Shown here piece after piece: positions 1 to 11,722 of a DNA stretch of 64,000 bases; within the stretch, counting starts at the first letter, position 1; each line of letters starts with the position of its first letter. Under the pieces are notes generated by a model. It saw nothing but the letters and a program-made list of their open reading frames with translations. It was not told the DNA's origin and ran no database searches. Position numbers and translations under genes: made by a program. The stretch comes from Taenia hydatigena. Its lineage: Eukaryota > Platyhelminthes > Cestoda > Cyclophyllidea > Taeniidae. The stretch covers positions 8,069,044 through 8,133,043 of the forward strand of contig JADWOT020000005.1 in the NCBI GenBank assembly GCA_036345935.2. The letters run 5' to 3'.

Positions 1-329
1 GAGGCTGAACATGTTAACTTCAATTGTTGGCTGATTTTTCGCTCCTGCAAGCATCATTTTCATGCTGATTCATAAAACGAGGCATCAATCACTCGTTAGT
101 CACAATGGTACGTCATGAACCCTGAATTACCCACCCACCATATCTTTGTCCGAGCATCATTTAGAATATTCGTTATGCCAACATGTGTTTGATGACATCG
201 AGGGCTGTAAAATCTAATTCGTTCTCTGCTGCTTACGCCGTTATGGTGTATCTCGAATGTATTTTATCACTTCGCTTGTGTAAAACAAACCAGGCAGCAG
301 CTGTTATGTTTAAGTCCAGATGCTTTATA

Positions 330-690
330 ATTATGCTGAACTTACGAGCTCTATAACAGAACCTTCCGCGTAAGTCACCCCTGGTGTAAGTTAACCCACA
401 TCAACACAGATTCCTTTAAAAGCCTAGTGCCACTCACCTTCATAACCACATTACAATGAGGTTAAACTCCTAATTCGCATAATAGCAACATAATGGATTA
501 AAAGGAAGTCGACCGCTGTTCCTTCTTCTTATTCGAGAGGTGACGGAAATCAACTCTTACTTCTAATCATCACTTCAAATGCTGCATTGGTGTGAGTAGA
601 TGTGAAGGGCTTTGATCATTTTTTCAAAGGTGGTAGTCAGAGAACGAAGCCTTTTAATGTGGCGTGTTAAATTCCGACCAACAGTATGAA
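330..690 (+). repeat. Dispersed repeat family R1, copy 1
   Basis: This stretch matches 7990-8340 on the same strand in a diverged but collinear way. Shared landmarks in order are a CACATCAAC block near 400, a CTCCTAATTCGCATAATAGC-type block near 468, a TTCGAGAGGTGACGGAAAT-type block near 532, and GTGAAGGGCTTTGATCA near 602, which corresponds to CTGAAGGGCATTGATCA in the second copy. No coding potential or terminal repeats were found, so the class is unknown. Confidence 0.55.
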
Positions 691-959
691 TTAACCCATG
701 CCACTCATGTTAAATTGGAGTTTGAAGTGCATATTCCTACTAAACCCTAAGAATCCTAAGATGCGAGGAGTCCGTGCGGTTATGAGAAATTCTGACCTGC
801 CATCACAAGTCGAGATAATTGAACAAACTAGAAGACTTTGCCATCTGCAAGCTGATCCTACAAAAGCATTGAAGACTTCAACCATCGAATCCATAGCTCT
901 GTTGGCATTCAATTTCGCAAAGATTGTGTGACAGTAGAATTTGGCAGCGTTATTCGAAC

Positions 960-1320
960 CATACTTGGCTTGAAAGCGCCAACCTAATGAAACATTTAAT
1001 CCGAAACTATTTTCATCGTTGTCATACTGATACGGTGCTAAAACATACTTGATGCACCATTGTCAGCCATAATTGCAGTTTAAATGGAACCCTTTTCAAT
1101 TGTTCCAAAACATCAGCAATAGCGCTACCAACATGTTTTTGCCAAAAATAACAAGCATGCTGGATGAGTGCCTCAGTGGCACAGAGCATTTCCCACGCAT
1201 ATTCTCGCTGATTAGACCGCATTGTCGTGCCAGTTTACGAAGGTTTGACAACCAATTTCAAAACCTTGTTGCCGGTTCGCATTCAAGCACCAGTCACAAT
1301 TCAATAAGGGAATGACTACT
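960..1320 (-). repeat. Dispersed repeat family R2, copy 1 (inverted relative to copy 2)
   Basis: The reverse complement of this stretch aligns with 4255-4610. Shared landmarks are ATGCTCTGT, CACTCATCCAGCATG, TTTTTGGCAAA, GGATTAAATG and TTTCAAGCCAAG, in the same order and spacing. The minus strand holds an open frame at 1022-1222, but it is not preserved in copy 2. I treat it as an old transposon or decayed gene fragment of unknown family. Confidence 0.55.
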
Positions 1321-4254
1321 GGGATAATAAACTTACCGTTTTTATACTCAAGTAAATCAGCACCACGAGGCTCATATTGTCAGTTCTCGAAATTGACGAT
1401 GGTGTTGCTTACTGTGCCTTGCTAAAAAAGAGCAGACGTTGATCTTGTGGAATCAAGCAAAATCACTATTTCACACCCAATATTCCGCATTCATGTCGCA
1501 CCAAAGCGGTTGGTAAAGTATTGTGTCTTCTTGGACCTAGCTGAAGTTTTGACTAATGAAAATGCATAAATTGCATGATACATTTCGTGTGTTCCCCGTG
1601 GATCGATGCAGACATTTCTCCCGCCTACAGCGAGCACAACTCGCTCTCGTGACCTTTATGCATACACACAACCATGCACTCCCCTACCGTTTTAAAGGAG
1701 TTAATCAAGCACTGGCGAAAAACATATTTTATTGCGATACTTTGCCCCCAACTCATTGAAAGTCGAAATGTGTCAAATCAAATTAGTCTAATTCTCTCTA
1801 ACTCCCATTAATCATGCGTAGTGAGTTCAGTAGAAAGTGTGGCTTTAAGACTTCAGTTCATAGTTTTACTGCGTGCAATGGGTGTCTACGACTGCACAGA
1901 AAAGGTGGAACAAAAATAATGCATGAGTTGCAATCGTTTCTTGTCATGGCAATCACCAGTGTATAGGTGAATGTAATACTGATCTAGAGAAAGTGAGAAC
2001 CTAGTAGTGATTGTTAACAATTGACCTCCTAACAAAACTGGTTCGCAATTGGGCCTCATGCTACCTTCAGGAAAATACAAAGGCCTTACTCGAATGTGGA
2101 TTTGAGAATTCGAAGTAAACAGTACTTCACAGTCGACAACTTACTGCTTGACACAACCACAATACTGACCAAATTTATGGAGGTTTTAGTACCTCAGTTA
2201 TTGTGGCTGCATCAAGGCTCGACCACTTCATAAGATATGCTAGCCACATTTTACAGTTCACTGCTTAAAGAACCTTTACTGGAAACGCGGTTAGTGTAAA
2301 GGATCTGAGACTTGGTGCTACAGGTTGATCGTCCCGACTGATTGGCATCCATGAGTATTGTGATGCGTCATCCAGTTCATTAAGCTGCCAAATGACCACA
2401 GTTTAGGCAAGTATTCTTCGCGATCTTCCATGCGGCCTCAATAAAGTTGTACACACACGTAGCTTTAATTTCACATTATGCTTTTGGTATCAGACCTAGT
2501 AGAATGATTGATTCGCAAATTACCTGTGTCGGCATGACAGGATTCCGATAAAAGCATCATTTGAAAATCATTTTGCCTAAGTTTACTTGTTGCTGCTCGT
2601 TTACGTTGTTGGACTGGACGATGATTCAACTGTAAATGAAGCATTGACAGAAAACGCTGCGCTGTCCACAACACAAAGGTTTGGCATATTATGTGACAGT
2701 TATTACACGTACATAGTTATCAAACGAAAAATTGTATTGCTCGGCTTTATATGAAATCTGCTTTTGATTTTGCACTTCTTCCACATTAATACTTATTCAT
2801 ACAAACAAACGCCAGCAAAGTTAGTGTACAAAGGCTTCGTTGAAGACGAGGGAAGGCATGATACTCGGGCATAATATGTATTGTTAACACTCAGTAGAGC
2901 TTGGTGCTACGTGCTTGGCCTTCAGTGTCTGAATAGCAGAGTGCTATTTATCTTGACGCAGTGCAGCTACGGGAAATAAAAGAGTGCTAAATAGCTCATT
3001 GGTACACAACGATGATAAAAACTCGATTAAGATACACTTGACTCAGTTCTCTCTTCAGCTAATTCAACCAGTGCCATTTACGAAACAAAATCAGAGGCTA
3101 GAAGCAGGGGATTTTAAATTTTTTTGCTACCGATGAAGCGAAATGAATGCGTATTCCAAGTAGAGAAATACACAATCTTAACCATATTGGGCTTTCTATC
3201 CTTTATTTTTTCGAAGTCTATCTAAGCATGTCAGTCGCTTAGCCTATTTACTTGCAAGTGGGTCACGCAGACGAATGGGAGGGGACACGGTTACTCAAAT
3301 AGCTGAGTTTTGGATGCCTTGTGTGAGAGTAGATAGGTTTTACGTATGTGTGCCGAGAAAAGAAGGTATCACGAAGCGCCTGAGAAACGTGACAGCGTTT
3401 CGTGTATCGCCTGACTGTATTCATCTGGCCAGATGCTCTTAGCACCAGTCCGTGAAAGCGACCAAGTCATTAGCTAGGCGTGTGAGGGATAAGTTACACT
3501 CTTCGCAAATAGTGTATTTTCTACAATTCGGTGTTTCGTTTGTTTGCATTGTATTTACTAATATAAGTACAACAAATAACACCCCATCCTAGGCCTTCAC
3601 ACCGGAACCTCATGTTAGGCTTAAAAATCAACTCCCTATCCATTCTGTAAGGCAACTAAATTCGCTTCCTCAATCTCCAAAATAAGGGAGGATATGGATT
3701 TCAAACTATAGCAGATTTCAATCGGAAGATGTCGTTAGCAGTTTATTCTTGTCCAAATCCGATGACTAAAGAAAGTTAAATTTGACAAATTCGTCCGTCT
3801 CAACACGAGCTCTAATAATATGCAGCTCGGGTGAGCATCTGCAACAGGGCATGCGCACATGCGACTCGTTTCTTCTTTTTCCGCACAACCAATCGGGATG
3901 CTCGAGACGGGCGAAGCGACTAATCACTACTGAAATGACCACAACGTCTCCGCTGCCCTATCGCCGTGAAACCACAATGCATTAAAGGGTTCCGTTAACT
4001 AACTACTACCCTTTGAAGAGTGATCACGTCAACGCAGTACTTTGAATGATGATTTAAACTAATAGTTGATTTCTGCCACCCCTTAAGCTGGAAGAGCAAA
4101 CAACGACCGAGATCCTCTCAATGCATTATGTTATTATTATATGAATTAGGAGTGCTAGGCGTGTAGTCTATCGTGATGTGGATAAAAAGATTAAAATGAC
4201 ACTCATCACAGCAGTCTACTAGTCAGGGTTTCTACTGAGTTCAAGAAATCCTCA

Positions 4255-4610
4255 ACGAAAGACGACTCTGGAATTGGAATGTATGCCCGTAACGTGGTTT
4301 TTAAATTGGTTGTAGAGCATTCATTGACTAACATGGCAGTTTAACATAATCAAAGGGAATGTGAGTCGAAAATGCTCTGTAGCACCGAAGCATTCATCCA
4401 GCATGTTTGTTCTTTTTGGCAAAGATGTGCATCATCGCTCATAATTCGAAACAACTAGAAAGGTTTCCAATTTGGCTGCAATTGCAGTTGACGTTGCTGT
4501 ATTGGATACGTTTTGATATCGTGTCAGTCTGGTTGCATCAAAACTAATTATGGATTAAATGCTGCATTAGGTCTGTAATTTCAAGCCAAGGTTGGTAGAA
4601 CTAATGTCCA
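4255..4610 (+). repeat. Dispersed repeat family R2, copy 2
   Basis: This is the plus-strand partner of the copy at 960-1320. The landmark blocks are AAAATGCTCTGTAGCACC near 4369, CATTCATCCAGCATG near 4391, TTTTTGGCAAAGATG near 4414, GGATTAAATGCTGCATTAGG near 4553 and TTTCAAGCCAAGG near 4579. Divergence is high, so the duplication is old. Confidence 0.55.
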
Positions 4611-5159
4611 TCCAAGCATCGCGTGAAGTTGAAGTGCGCAAATTCAATGATGAGTAGATTCTCCCTGCCTTTGCTTATCATGCATACTCCCTGTGGTACT
4701 CGCTCACTCAAACCCAAAATTGTAAAGGAAATCGAGGTCGCCGTATGGGCTTCCACATAACGATGTTGTATAATTATTCGTTTGTTTCCAATTCCGCATC
4801 TAAGCAAAAACTGCTCCATCCTAGATCACTTTCACATAATTTTACTTTCTACACTGCATTAAATCAATTGCTGGACTCCTGCTGACCCGAGTGCGTAGTT
4901 GGCAAAGTGGTTGATTAAATGTGCAAGACTGAATGAAGGAATGAGTCAAAATCCGCGCTTTATGTCAAAATAACATCAAACCCTTCTGTACGCAGTGCCA
5001 GCTGTCTTGATTTGTTAAATAGTTGGGTATATGAAGAGCACCGTAATTCGCTCAAAATAAAACCCGTTCTAAACGCGTAATTGAATCGGATTTCGCAACG
5101 GCTTATTGCCAGTCGCCTCCACCGATCGTTTCTACCAAGTAGGGTAGGTAGCATTAGGG

Positions 5160-5400
5160 TCGGGCTTATTACTCCAAGCACTCGTGTGTTGGCCTGTCAT
5201 TGCGAATAAGTCTGTGCCTGCAGAAAGGCACCTTGGTGAATACGAGGTCAAAATGTTGGCACGTCCTTTTTCACTCTACATCTTGATTACTAGAGTGGCA
5301 ATTTTGGTTGTTTTTTTCAACAGAGAGTAAAGGCGTCGCCTCATAAGCGTGTGTTTTCATAATGATGATAAAGATAGTTAGATGTTCGTAAGGCATCGAA
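5160..5400 (+). repeat. Segment A, shared with the 3' flank of the intact LicD gene
   Basis: The stretch around TGCCTGCAGAAAGGCACC (near 5216) matches TGCCTGCAGAAGGGCACC near 42016. The match continues through CACGTC, TACATCTTGATTAC versus TGCGTCTTGATTGT, and GAGAGTAAAGGCG versus GAGGGTAGGGCG. At 42 kb this segment lies just downstream of the intact LicD gene, so its presence here points to segmental duplication of a LicD locus. Confidence 0.6.
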
Positions 5401-5909
5401 ACTGAACATGCTCTCCTGCTGAACTAATTTCAAATAATTAGAAAATAACAACTGGAAGATGGATTAGTCAGTAAATGGGGAATGGTGACAATTCTCATAA
5501 CTTCTTCAGCTGACTAGAGCCCGTCAATTTACACTCGTATTTTCGGCAGTACGTCTGTAAAATAGATAGAAGCATTTCAGTAGTCTGGGACCGATTCAGA
5601 ACTTCGATTCCAACTCCACGCCTGTTAGTTGTTTTGGCTCAGAAATACTAAGTTATTAGTTGTCTCTTTAGGCAGAAGCTAATCACTTTGTGAAAGCTTT
5701 ATAAGTAAAGTCAAAAGAGAGTCTGTTTTGCTTCTCAATGTTTCCTTACACTGAAACAAGCTAATGGTAAGGTCAGTGAAATCTCGGTACCAAAACATAC
5801 ATTCCCAATGCAAAGCCCAACTGCTTGCTGGTAATGTAGCTGATAGGCTGCAGACCTATTGATTCCCTTATTTGATGGGAATTGCATTTAGATCGGGATT
5901 AGTTTACAA

Positions 5910-6110
5910 AGACAAAGTTGGTGCAGTGTGGCTATGTGGAGAATTCGCGCAGAGAATCAGTACCATCCGAAGTACTCCATCCACTCATCTGAAATGCTAT
6001 CACAATTGAATGTCTTTCCTAACCACCGTACATCCCACTTGCATGTCCCCGTGTGGTGGGTTGTGACGCACACAGTTATAATCACTCTCATTCATTTGAA
6101 CAGATTTGAC
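5910..6110 (+). repeat. Segment B, shared with the 5' flank of the intact LicD gene
   Basis: The sequence around CACACAGTTATAATCA (near 6070) matches CACACAGTTACAACCA near 40543. Collinear similarity reaches back to the GGAGAATT block at 5938 versus 40390. At 40 kb this segment directly precedes the intact LicD gene, so it may carry old promoter sequence. Here it is adjacent to the LicD pseudogene, which runs in the opposite direction. Confidence 0.55.
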
Positions 6111-6208
6111 GTCAATCTGATTTACCATCAGTTATTGCTGGCAGGACTTACTGAGGTGGCAGCAGACAAAAGATTTTACAAATGCAGCAAAAAGAAACTC
6201 AGCGAAAG

Positions 6209-7260
6209 TTAAGGGCATTTCAATGCCTCATGTCTGACTGTGTACAAGAGTGTGTCAATCTCGTCCGGATCGAGTGCTGTTCGGATCCTGTGCACACTTC
6301 GTCCATTGCTATCGACCAAATATTCGTCACAGAATCCTATGGGTGTGCCGTTCCTCTCCTGTTCAGGAATGGGACAACGATGAACGAAGGCATATCTCTG
6401 CATCAATTTCCTGCAGTCCGTGTAGTTGGGAGAGATTGCCTTCTCGGGAGCATGGGAATAGGTGTGAGATGAGCAAAACTGGTTCTTCGTGGAATAGTAG
6501 CTTCTGAGAAAGCTGACGGGTCTTCGTGGTGCCGGATACCAGTGTTTGCTAAAGGGTCGATAGGTGGGAGGAAAGATGTCACTCGGATCGAATTTGTAGG
6601 TGTTCGAGACGAACCCTTCTGCCAATCCGGAAGCAATTCCTCTGTAGTGGAAGATGTTGATGGATGGTCAAGCCCAGCGCGTGTGTGGGAAGGAATAGCT
6701 GACGGAGGTGTTTAAGTCAGAAGTGGTGCTTTTTGGCTAGTGGCTTGAGGGAGAGCTTATCTCTGTGGTCTTGCGCATAGGTGACAGACTCAGGCTGAAG
6801 ATTTCTGAGGGCTTCTTGGATTTGTGGTCGATGGCGAAGATGGGCACCTACATCAGCATCGTCGTCCCAGAGAATGAGATCATGATGTTGAAGTGAGCCA
6901 ATCAGGGATCCGCCACCGGCGAACCACTGGTCTTGTAGTTTCAAGGCGATCATTACCTGTTCGAACTGATCAATTGTCTTTTCAAGGCGGCATATTGACT
7001 GAAACTCATTTTCACGCCAAAGGGTCCCAAACACGCTACCATCAGATAGCTACTGATACTTGGTTGCTTGGCATTTGGCCTAGGAATGGAGCCTAGATGT
7101 AGCAGGTCGCTTGAATTCGCACTTTCTTCTGGTCGCGCAATGTAGTTGTGGATAGAATTGGAAAGTAGAAGCTCCTAAGCGAATCGAGTCATTTGATTAT
7201 AATATACTGTGGTCAAGAAGAGTATGAAAGCGGCAAGAATGTGAGAGCTTTGATACCGAC
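6209..7260 (-). pseudogene. LicD/fukutin-family transferase pseudogene
   Basis: The two minus-strand frames at 6717-7034 and 6209-6625 match successive parts of the intact LicD-family protein at 40.6-41.8 kb. The upstream part keeps the G-S-L-I-G-S turn and the acidic WDDDAD motif, and the downstream part keeps YRPFSKHWYPAP, FCDEYLVDSNGRS and the C-terminal Cys-Pro. A hydrophobic signal-anchor-like stretch follows near 7190-7255. The copy is broken. There is a TAG at 7175-7177, a shift of frame near 6717 with a TGA at 6717-6719, and a TGA at 6668-6670 exactly where the intact gene has the second Trp codon of its WAWP motif. LicD-family proteins transfer phosphorylated alcohols or polyols onto glycans. 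This copy cannot encode a full product, although the fragment 6209-6625 stays open to a natural stop. Confidence 0.85.
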
Positions 7261-7989
7261 ACGCAACATCCACAAGGCTAAAATTGGAGATGCTAAGTAT
7301 GCTTGTCAATGACATTGACTCTTTTACCTCCACAACGAATGGCTGAGTGATGGCTACATTCCGCTCTTTTGCTTTTGTCGTAACTTCTTGTTAAATGGAT
7401 TTGTATACAGCCTGTCCTAACGTTGTTCAAGCACAGAGCAAGCGGACTCTGCCTTATAGGGGAAATTGTTGCAATCGAAGGTCTGCCCACCGTCCTGTCG
7501 CTAGATTATAATGCATTGACCGACGAATTCGGGTGTGAGTCATAATTTCGAATTTCCCTCTGTTTAGATTGTGAAGTAGCTGGCGAATGTACGGGTTAGA
7601 TTGATAATAGGAGGTACTGCATTCCGTAGAAGAGCTACTTACCGCACGCCACTGACTTGATTGCATCCATAATCTAAGTTCATTAATGCTAAAAGGCATT
7701 GTAATTTGCTCCGAAAATTACGAATTCCACCACTGCAGGAATTCACGAAATAAATAAAGTGCTAGTGGGTGCCAGCGTGGAAAACAAAGTGCAGGCATAA
7801 CAAAATAATTATGAAAATTTACCATAAGTCTGTTAGGAGTATTGGATCAATGAGGTGCTGGATGAAGTGAGCCTACCCCAAATTTATAGGTTCTTAGGCG
7901 AATGGGTGATGCTGTTTGCGAAACATTGAACAGCATAATTAAAATTACAAAGCCCTTGGTGTACCGTCAGCCCGTTTCGTCCCCTATCG

Positions 7990-8340
7990 CATGCTTTCAT
8001 TTGGTCTATAATGAATTCAAGAGCTCCTTACCTGCAGCCCGTGTGCAATTAATCCCTTGCCTAAGTCATTCACATCAACGCAAATTTTCTTTACAGATCC
8101 AACGCCACACCGCTTCAACCACACCACGGAGGGCTGCACTCCTAACACTCCTAGTTCATGTAATAACAGCTTAACAGATGTAAAGAGTCCTAAAGTGTTC
8201 CCACTTCCTCTTCCAGAGGTGAGAAATAAACCCTTCGTTCTTATCACAACTCCAAATGGTGTGTTGGCATGAGCAGACCTGAAGGGCATTGATCAACGTC
8301 TGAAAGATGGTAGCAATTGAGCGAACCTTCTCGATGGACC
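7990..8340 (+). repeat. Dispersed repeat family R1, copy 2
   Basis: This is collinear with 330-690. Landmarks are CACATCAACGCAAATT near 8071, TCTTCCAGAGGTGAGAAAT near 8209, CTCCAAATGGTGTGTTGGC near 8250, and CTGAAGGGCATTGATCA near 8279. Open frames on both strands here are coincidental and are not conserved in the other copy. Confidence 0.55.
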
Positions 8341-8484
8341 AACGCTTAATGCCTATATTTACTTTAGATTCGAAGCATAGCCCTCTGCTGAACTCTTCGA
8401 AATCACCATGTTCTATTTAGCGCTTATTAATATAAAATAGTTTTATGGAACCAAAGGTTTGGTGCCATTACTCGGATGGTGCAT

Positions 8485-8660
8485 ACAAAGCACTAGCCCT
8501 CTGCTAACACCTCGTAAGCAAATCACTTCTTGCGTAAATTAATGCATGTCAACGCTGACTCCTTCATCAACTCAATCCAACTCACACGTTTATCCGCATA
8601 AGTCAGTTTGACATAAATGACACTCATTTTGGCCCTAAAATTTCACTCGTGCCTTTTTAC
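8485..8660 (+). repeat. Dispersed repeat family R1, partial copy 3
   Basis: The sequence from CTCGTAAGCAAATCACTTC through ATGTCAACGCTGACTCC resembles the start of R1 copy 1 (330-420) and of copy 2 (8010-8090). Only the first half of the unit is recognisable. Copies 2 and 3 are close neighbours in the same orientation, which suggests a local tandem duplication. Confidence 0.4.
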
Positions 8661-11600
8661 TCATGCCTAAAATAATTAAAGATTTCATCTGGAAACAGAT
8701 GATTCTATTTGATAAAGTGTGGTGCAAAAGGATCTCCGAGAATGACCCCTAGCTGTGCTTCATTTATTGGCATTTTTTGAATTTCCAAGTACATACACAT
8801 CCACAACCGCGCACCGGCGCAGTTGTAGTGAAGCTCGAGTGTAGTCACCAGCTTGGTTTTATGAGGCTAACCAAGCGGCAAATGGTAAGTAGAATTCCAT
8901 ATGCTGAAAATCGTGTGCACCAGTGGCAGATGATGGAGGCAGGTAGTTACAGTGATCTACTCTGATGTTCACCTCGTGGTCTTAAAATCGCCTGCCAGAC
9001 AAGTCCGTAGGTGGGGAAATCAAGGTGCACAGATCTTATTGCAAGCAATCGGGCTTCTCGGATGCTTTGATGAAACGCAACGTGGCATTTTATGTCTTCA
9101 CTGAAGTCTCATCTTAAAAGTTTTCTTCAAAAATAGAAAGATAATGAAAATTATCAAGAGCCCTTCGAAAGTAAAGCAACGAGTGAAGATTCGAATAGAT
9201 GCAAGAGTAGTTTTTACGCGATTGATATGCACAGGAAGCGAGCAATCTAAGGGATGTCCCTATGCACCATTATTTTACGTGCAATATTCATGGTTTCATC
9301 AAGTCAAGTGGTCAGGAGAAAGCGTCGAAGAAATTGGAGGCAGTTGAAATGATTAAGTGGTGCAATTTTAGAAACGAAATCACTCGATTTCACTTTTTAA
9401 AAGTTATGGAAACCCACAGGGGAGACTAAGGCGAATTTTCAAGAGAATGTCTCCCTTTTGACACCAACTGGTGTCGAATTAGAAGAATTATCCCCAAAGA
9501 GCTAGATAAGCAGTTTCTACTTCACCGACATCTTGGTGCACAAATGGTTTTGGTGAGAAATGAAGAGAGAACAGAAATTCACCTTGAAGAAAACACCGTA
9601 ACTTATTGATGATCTGAGCAGGTCGTCTGCAAATTCCTAGCAAGTATCTCCAAAATACAATGATGCAATGGCAAAAGCAATAGACCTCAACAATCTATTC
9701 CTTTTTAAGTTGCTATCAATATTTGTACTAAAGTGGAATAATGACCTTCCTATGACTTGCCTGCAAACTAGCCAAACAGTATACTTTCATTTCCCCATTT
9801 AAAGCAGAGAACGAAGGGACCTCTTAATTTCTGCCTTTGATACAGAATAGCCCTCGTGGCCGACCTTGAGTGTAACTAATATTATTATTATCCCCTTGAA
9901 GGGGCTTGCATAGACATTCCATGCCGTATTTGACAGTGTTTTTTAGCTTACAATCCGATCGTATCATTAATTGCAGCACCAGAGAATTATTAATGGAAGC
10001 GTATGAAGGAATTACTTCGGGAAAAAAATGCAATACCAAGCAGCTGTTGGAAGATGAGCAACCGGAAATAGCACAGCGGAGAAGCGTAGAGTGATTGTAA
10101 AGACTTTGACAGTACCTATATGCCAATTTTTGGAATGGAACGAATTTTCCCCCTAACCATCACTAAGACGACCAAAATAAGGAAATAAAGAACGTACTCA
10201 AATGTTTAAGCGCATCTTTGGTGCGCACTTCGAGTTATAACGCCCTGTAATAAGGTAAACCGAAGCAATGCGATTAATAACTTACATCAACTATCAGGTC
10301 ACCTAACAAAACCCATAGCTTTGCTTAGGATGCGCGAGATTCATGTGAGGTGAAAAAAAAAGATATTTAAATGCCTAAATACTGTGCTGCTCCGTTGCTA
10401 AATGTCGGCCCATGTAGTAATGACAGCCGACTAGATTGGCCTGGAAAAGTGAAATAACTGTGTTGTAGCGTCTAGGTCATGCTTAGAGATGCATCAAGCA
10501 AAGTAGCGCAAAAGTTGAATCTAGCATTGGTGTACAGAAAATCAATGATTTAGATACCAAAATGCTAGCACATTCTGTGCGGGTTGAAGAGTTTCCATAG
10601 CCGCACCGTCTACAGCACCCGAAATCTGTGAATAATGGATCTGACAATCATACGTCTCTTATAATAATCAGTATTTTTGCATAACATTGTGCTTAATAAC
10701 AAATTTAATTAAAACGTCTTGCAGTTTGTTGTTTCATTTACTCACGAAGACAAGTTTTTCACCATAGCTCATGTTAATAAAAAGGCGTTTTTTGGGTCTG
10801 TCACAATAATACGCTTTCACATACCTTTTAATGTATGCACATGCATAATTCATTTAAATCTTCCCACTCATAATTTTATGATTAGTTTTAATCCTTCACG
10901 TTGCTTGCGTTAGCATGGGCGTCACCCATTTGATTGAGCATTCCTGGATCAGTTTGGGTAGAATACGTTGTGCATTTCGCACTTTACTGTAAGCAGTCAA
11001 GTAACCGATGGAGTTAGCATCGTTATTTTTAATGTGAATGGTCGCGTTCCTTTAATATGATGTAGTGTGCTCAAAGGCTCACTTCTGCTTTTGGGCGTTT
11101 CTTAACGGTGCATTTCTTAGTATATTTCGTGCAAAGACTGATATGCACTAGGTAGATGTTAGTCTTTATTTGCAACAACAGCACATCTCGACACTCCATC
11201 TTAAGCTGCGTTTTTGTTCTATCAGGAGGTTACATTTTAAGAGAGCATACGCATCAGCGGTTTTAAAATGGCAAGAGTTCATTCAATTTTTTACAACTAT
11301 GTAGCATAGGTCTTGTATGCAGTGGTTCAAAGTTTGATTCGCCTTTAGTTATTTAGTGAAGGCTGTCGCCATACGTTTTATTATTTACTTGTAAGTTATG
11401 CGTACTCATTGTCCAAAAGTGTTGGACAAATGTGGAACTGAGGTGAAAGTTAGCGAGATTCTGGGTTTTCGTTTATTTTCAACAAGATTTTTTCGCATTC
11501 GCGAATAAGAGTTTACCCCTATTAAACCAATTTTTCACTACTGGTGGTACAAGTTTGGTTGGATTAATTTGAATAATAATATGCGTCCTTCTGTTAATCT

Positions 11601-11722
11601 GTCTACTTCCGAAGAAATACAGCAACCATTTCTTCGTTTGTACGCGTCGATGCAACAAGGAAGTTCGTTTAAATACAGGCTTTAAAACTATTAGACGTAC
11701 ATCTCCTTGCACCCCTTTTGCA

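Larger units (their letters stand above)
1..5150. other. AT-rich intergenic stretch without recognised genes
   Basis: I see no convincing exon on either strand: the open frames are short, overlap each other in several frames and resemble no family I know. The stretch holds older dispersed repeats, listed separately at 330-690, 960-1320 and 4255-4610. The rest looks like ordinary cestode intergenic DNA. Confidence 0.6.
7261..11722. other. Intergenic stretch without recognised genes
   Basis: No exon could be supported on either strand. Two further R1-like repeat copies lie at 7990-8340 and 8485-8660. The last few hundred bases before 11723 should contain the promoter and 5' UTR of the nucleotide-sugar transporter gene, but I see no motif that I can assign with confidence. 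Confidence 0.55.

Noticed and set aside
6182..6507. Plus-strand open frames over the LicD pseudogene
   Set aside because: The minus-strand frame carries the recognisable LicD C-terminus, so the others are shadows.
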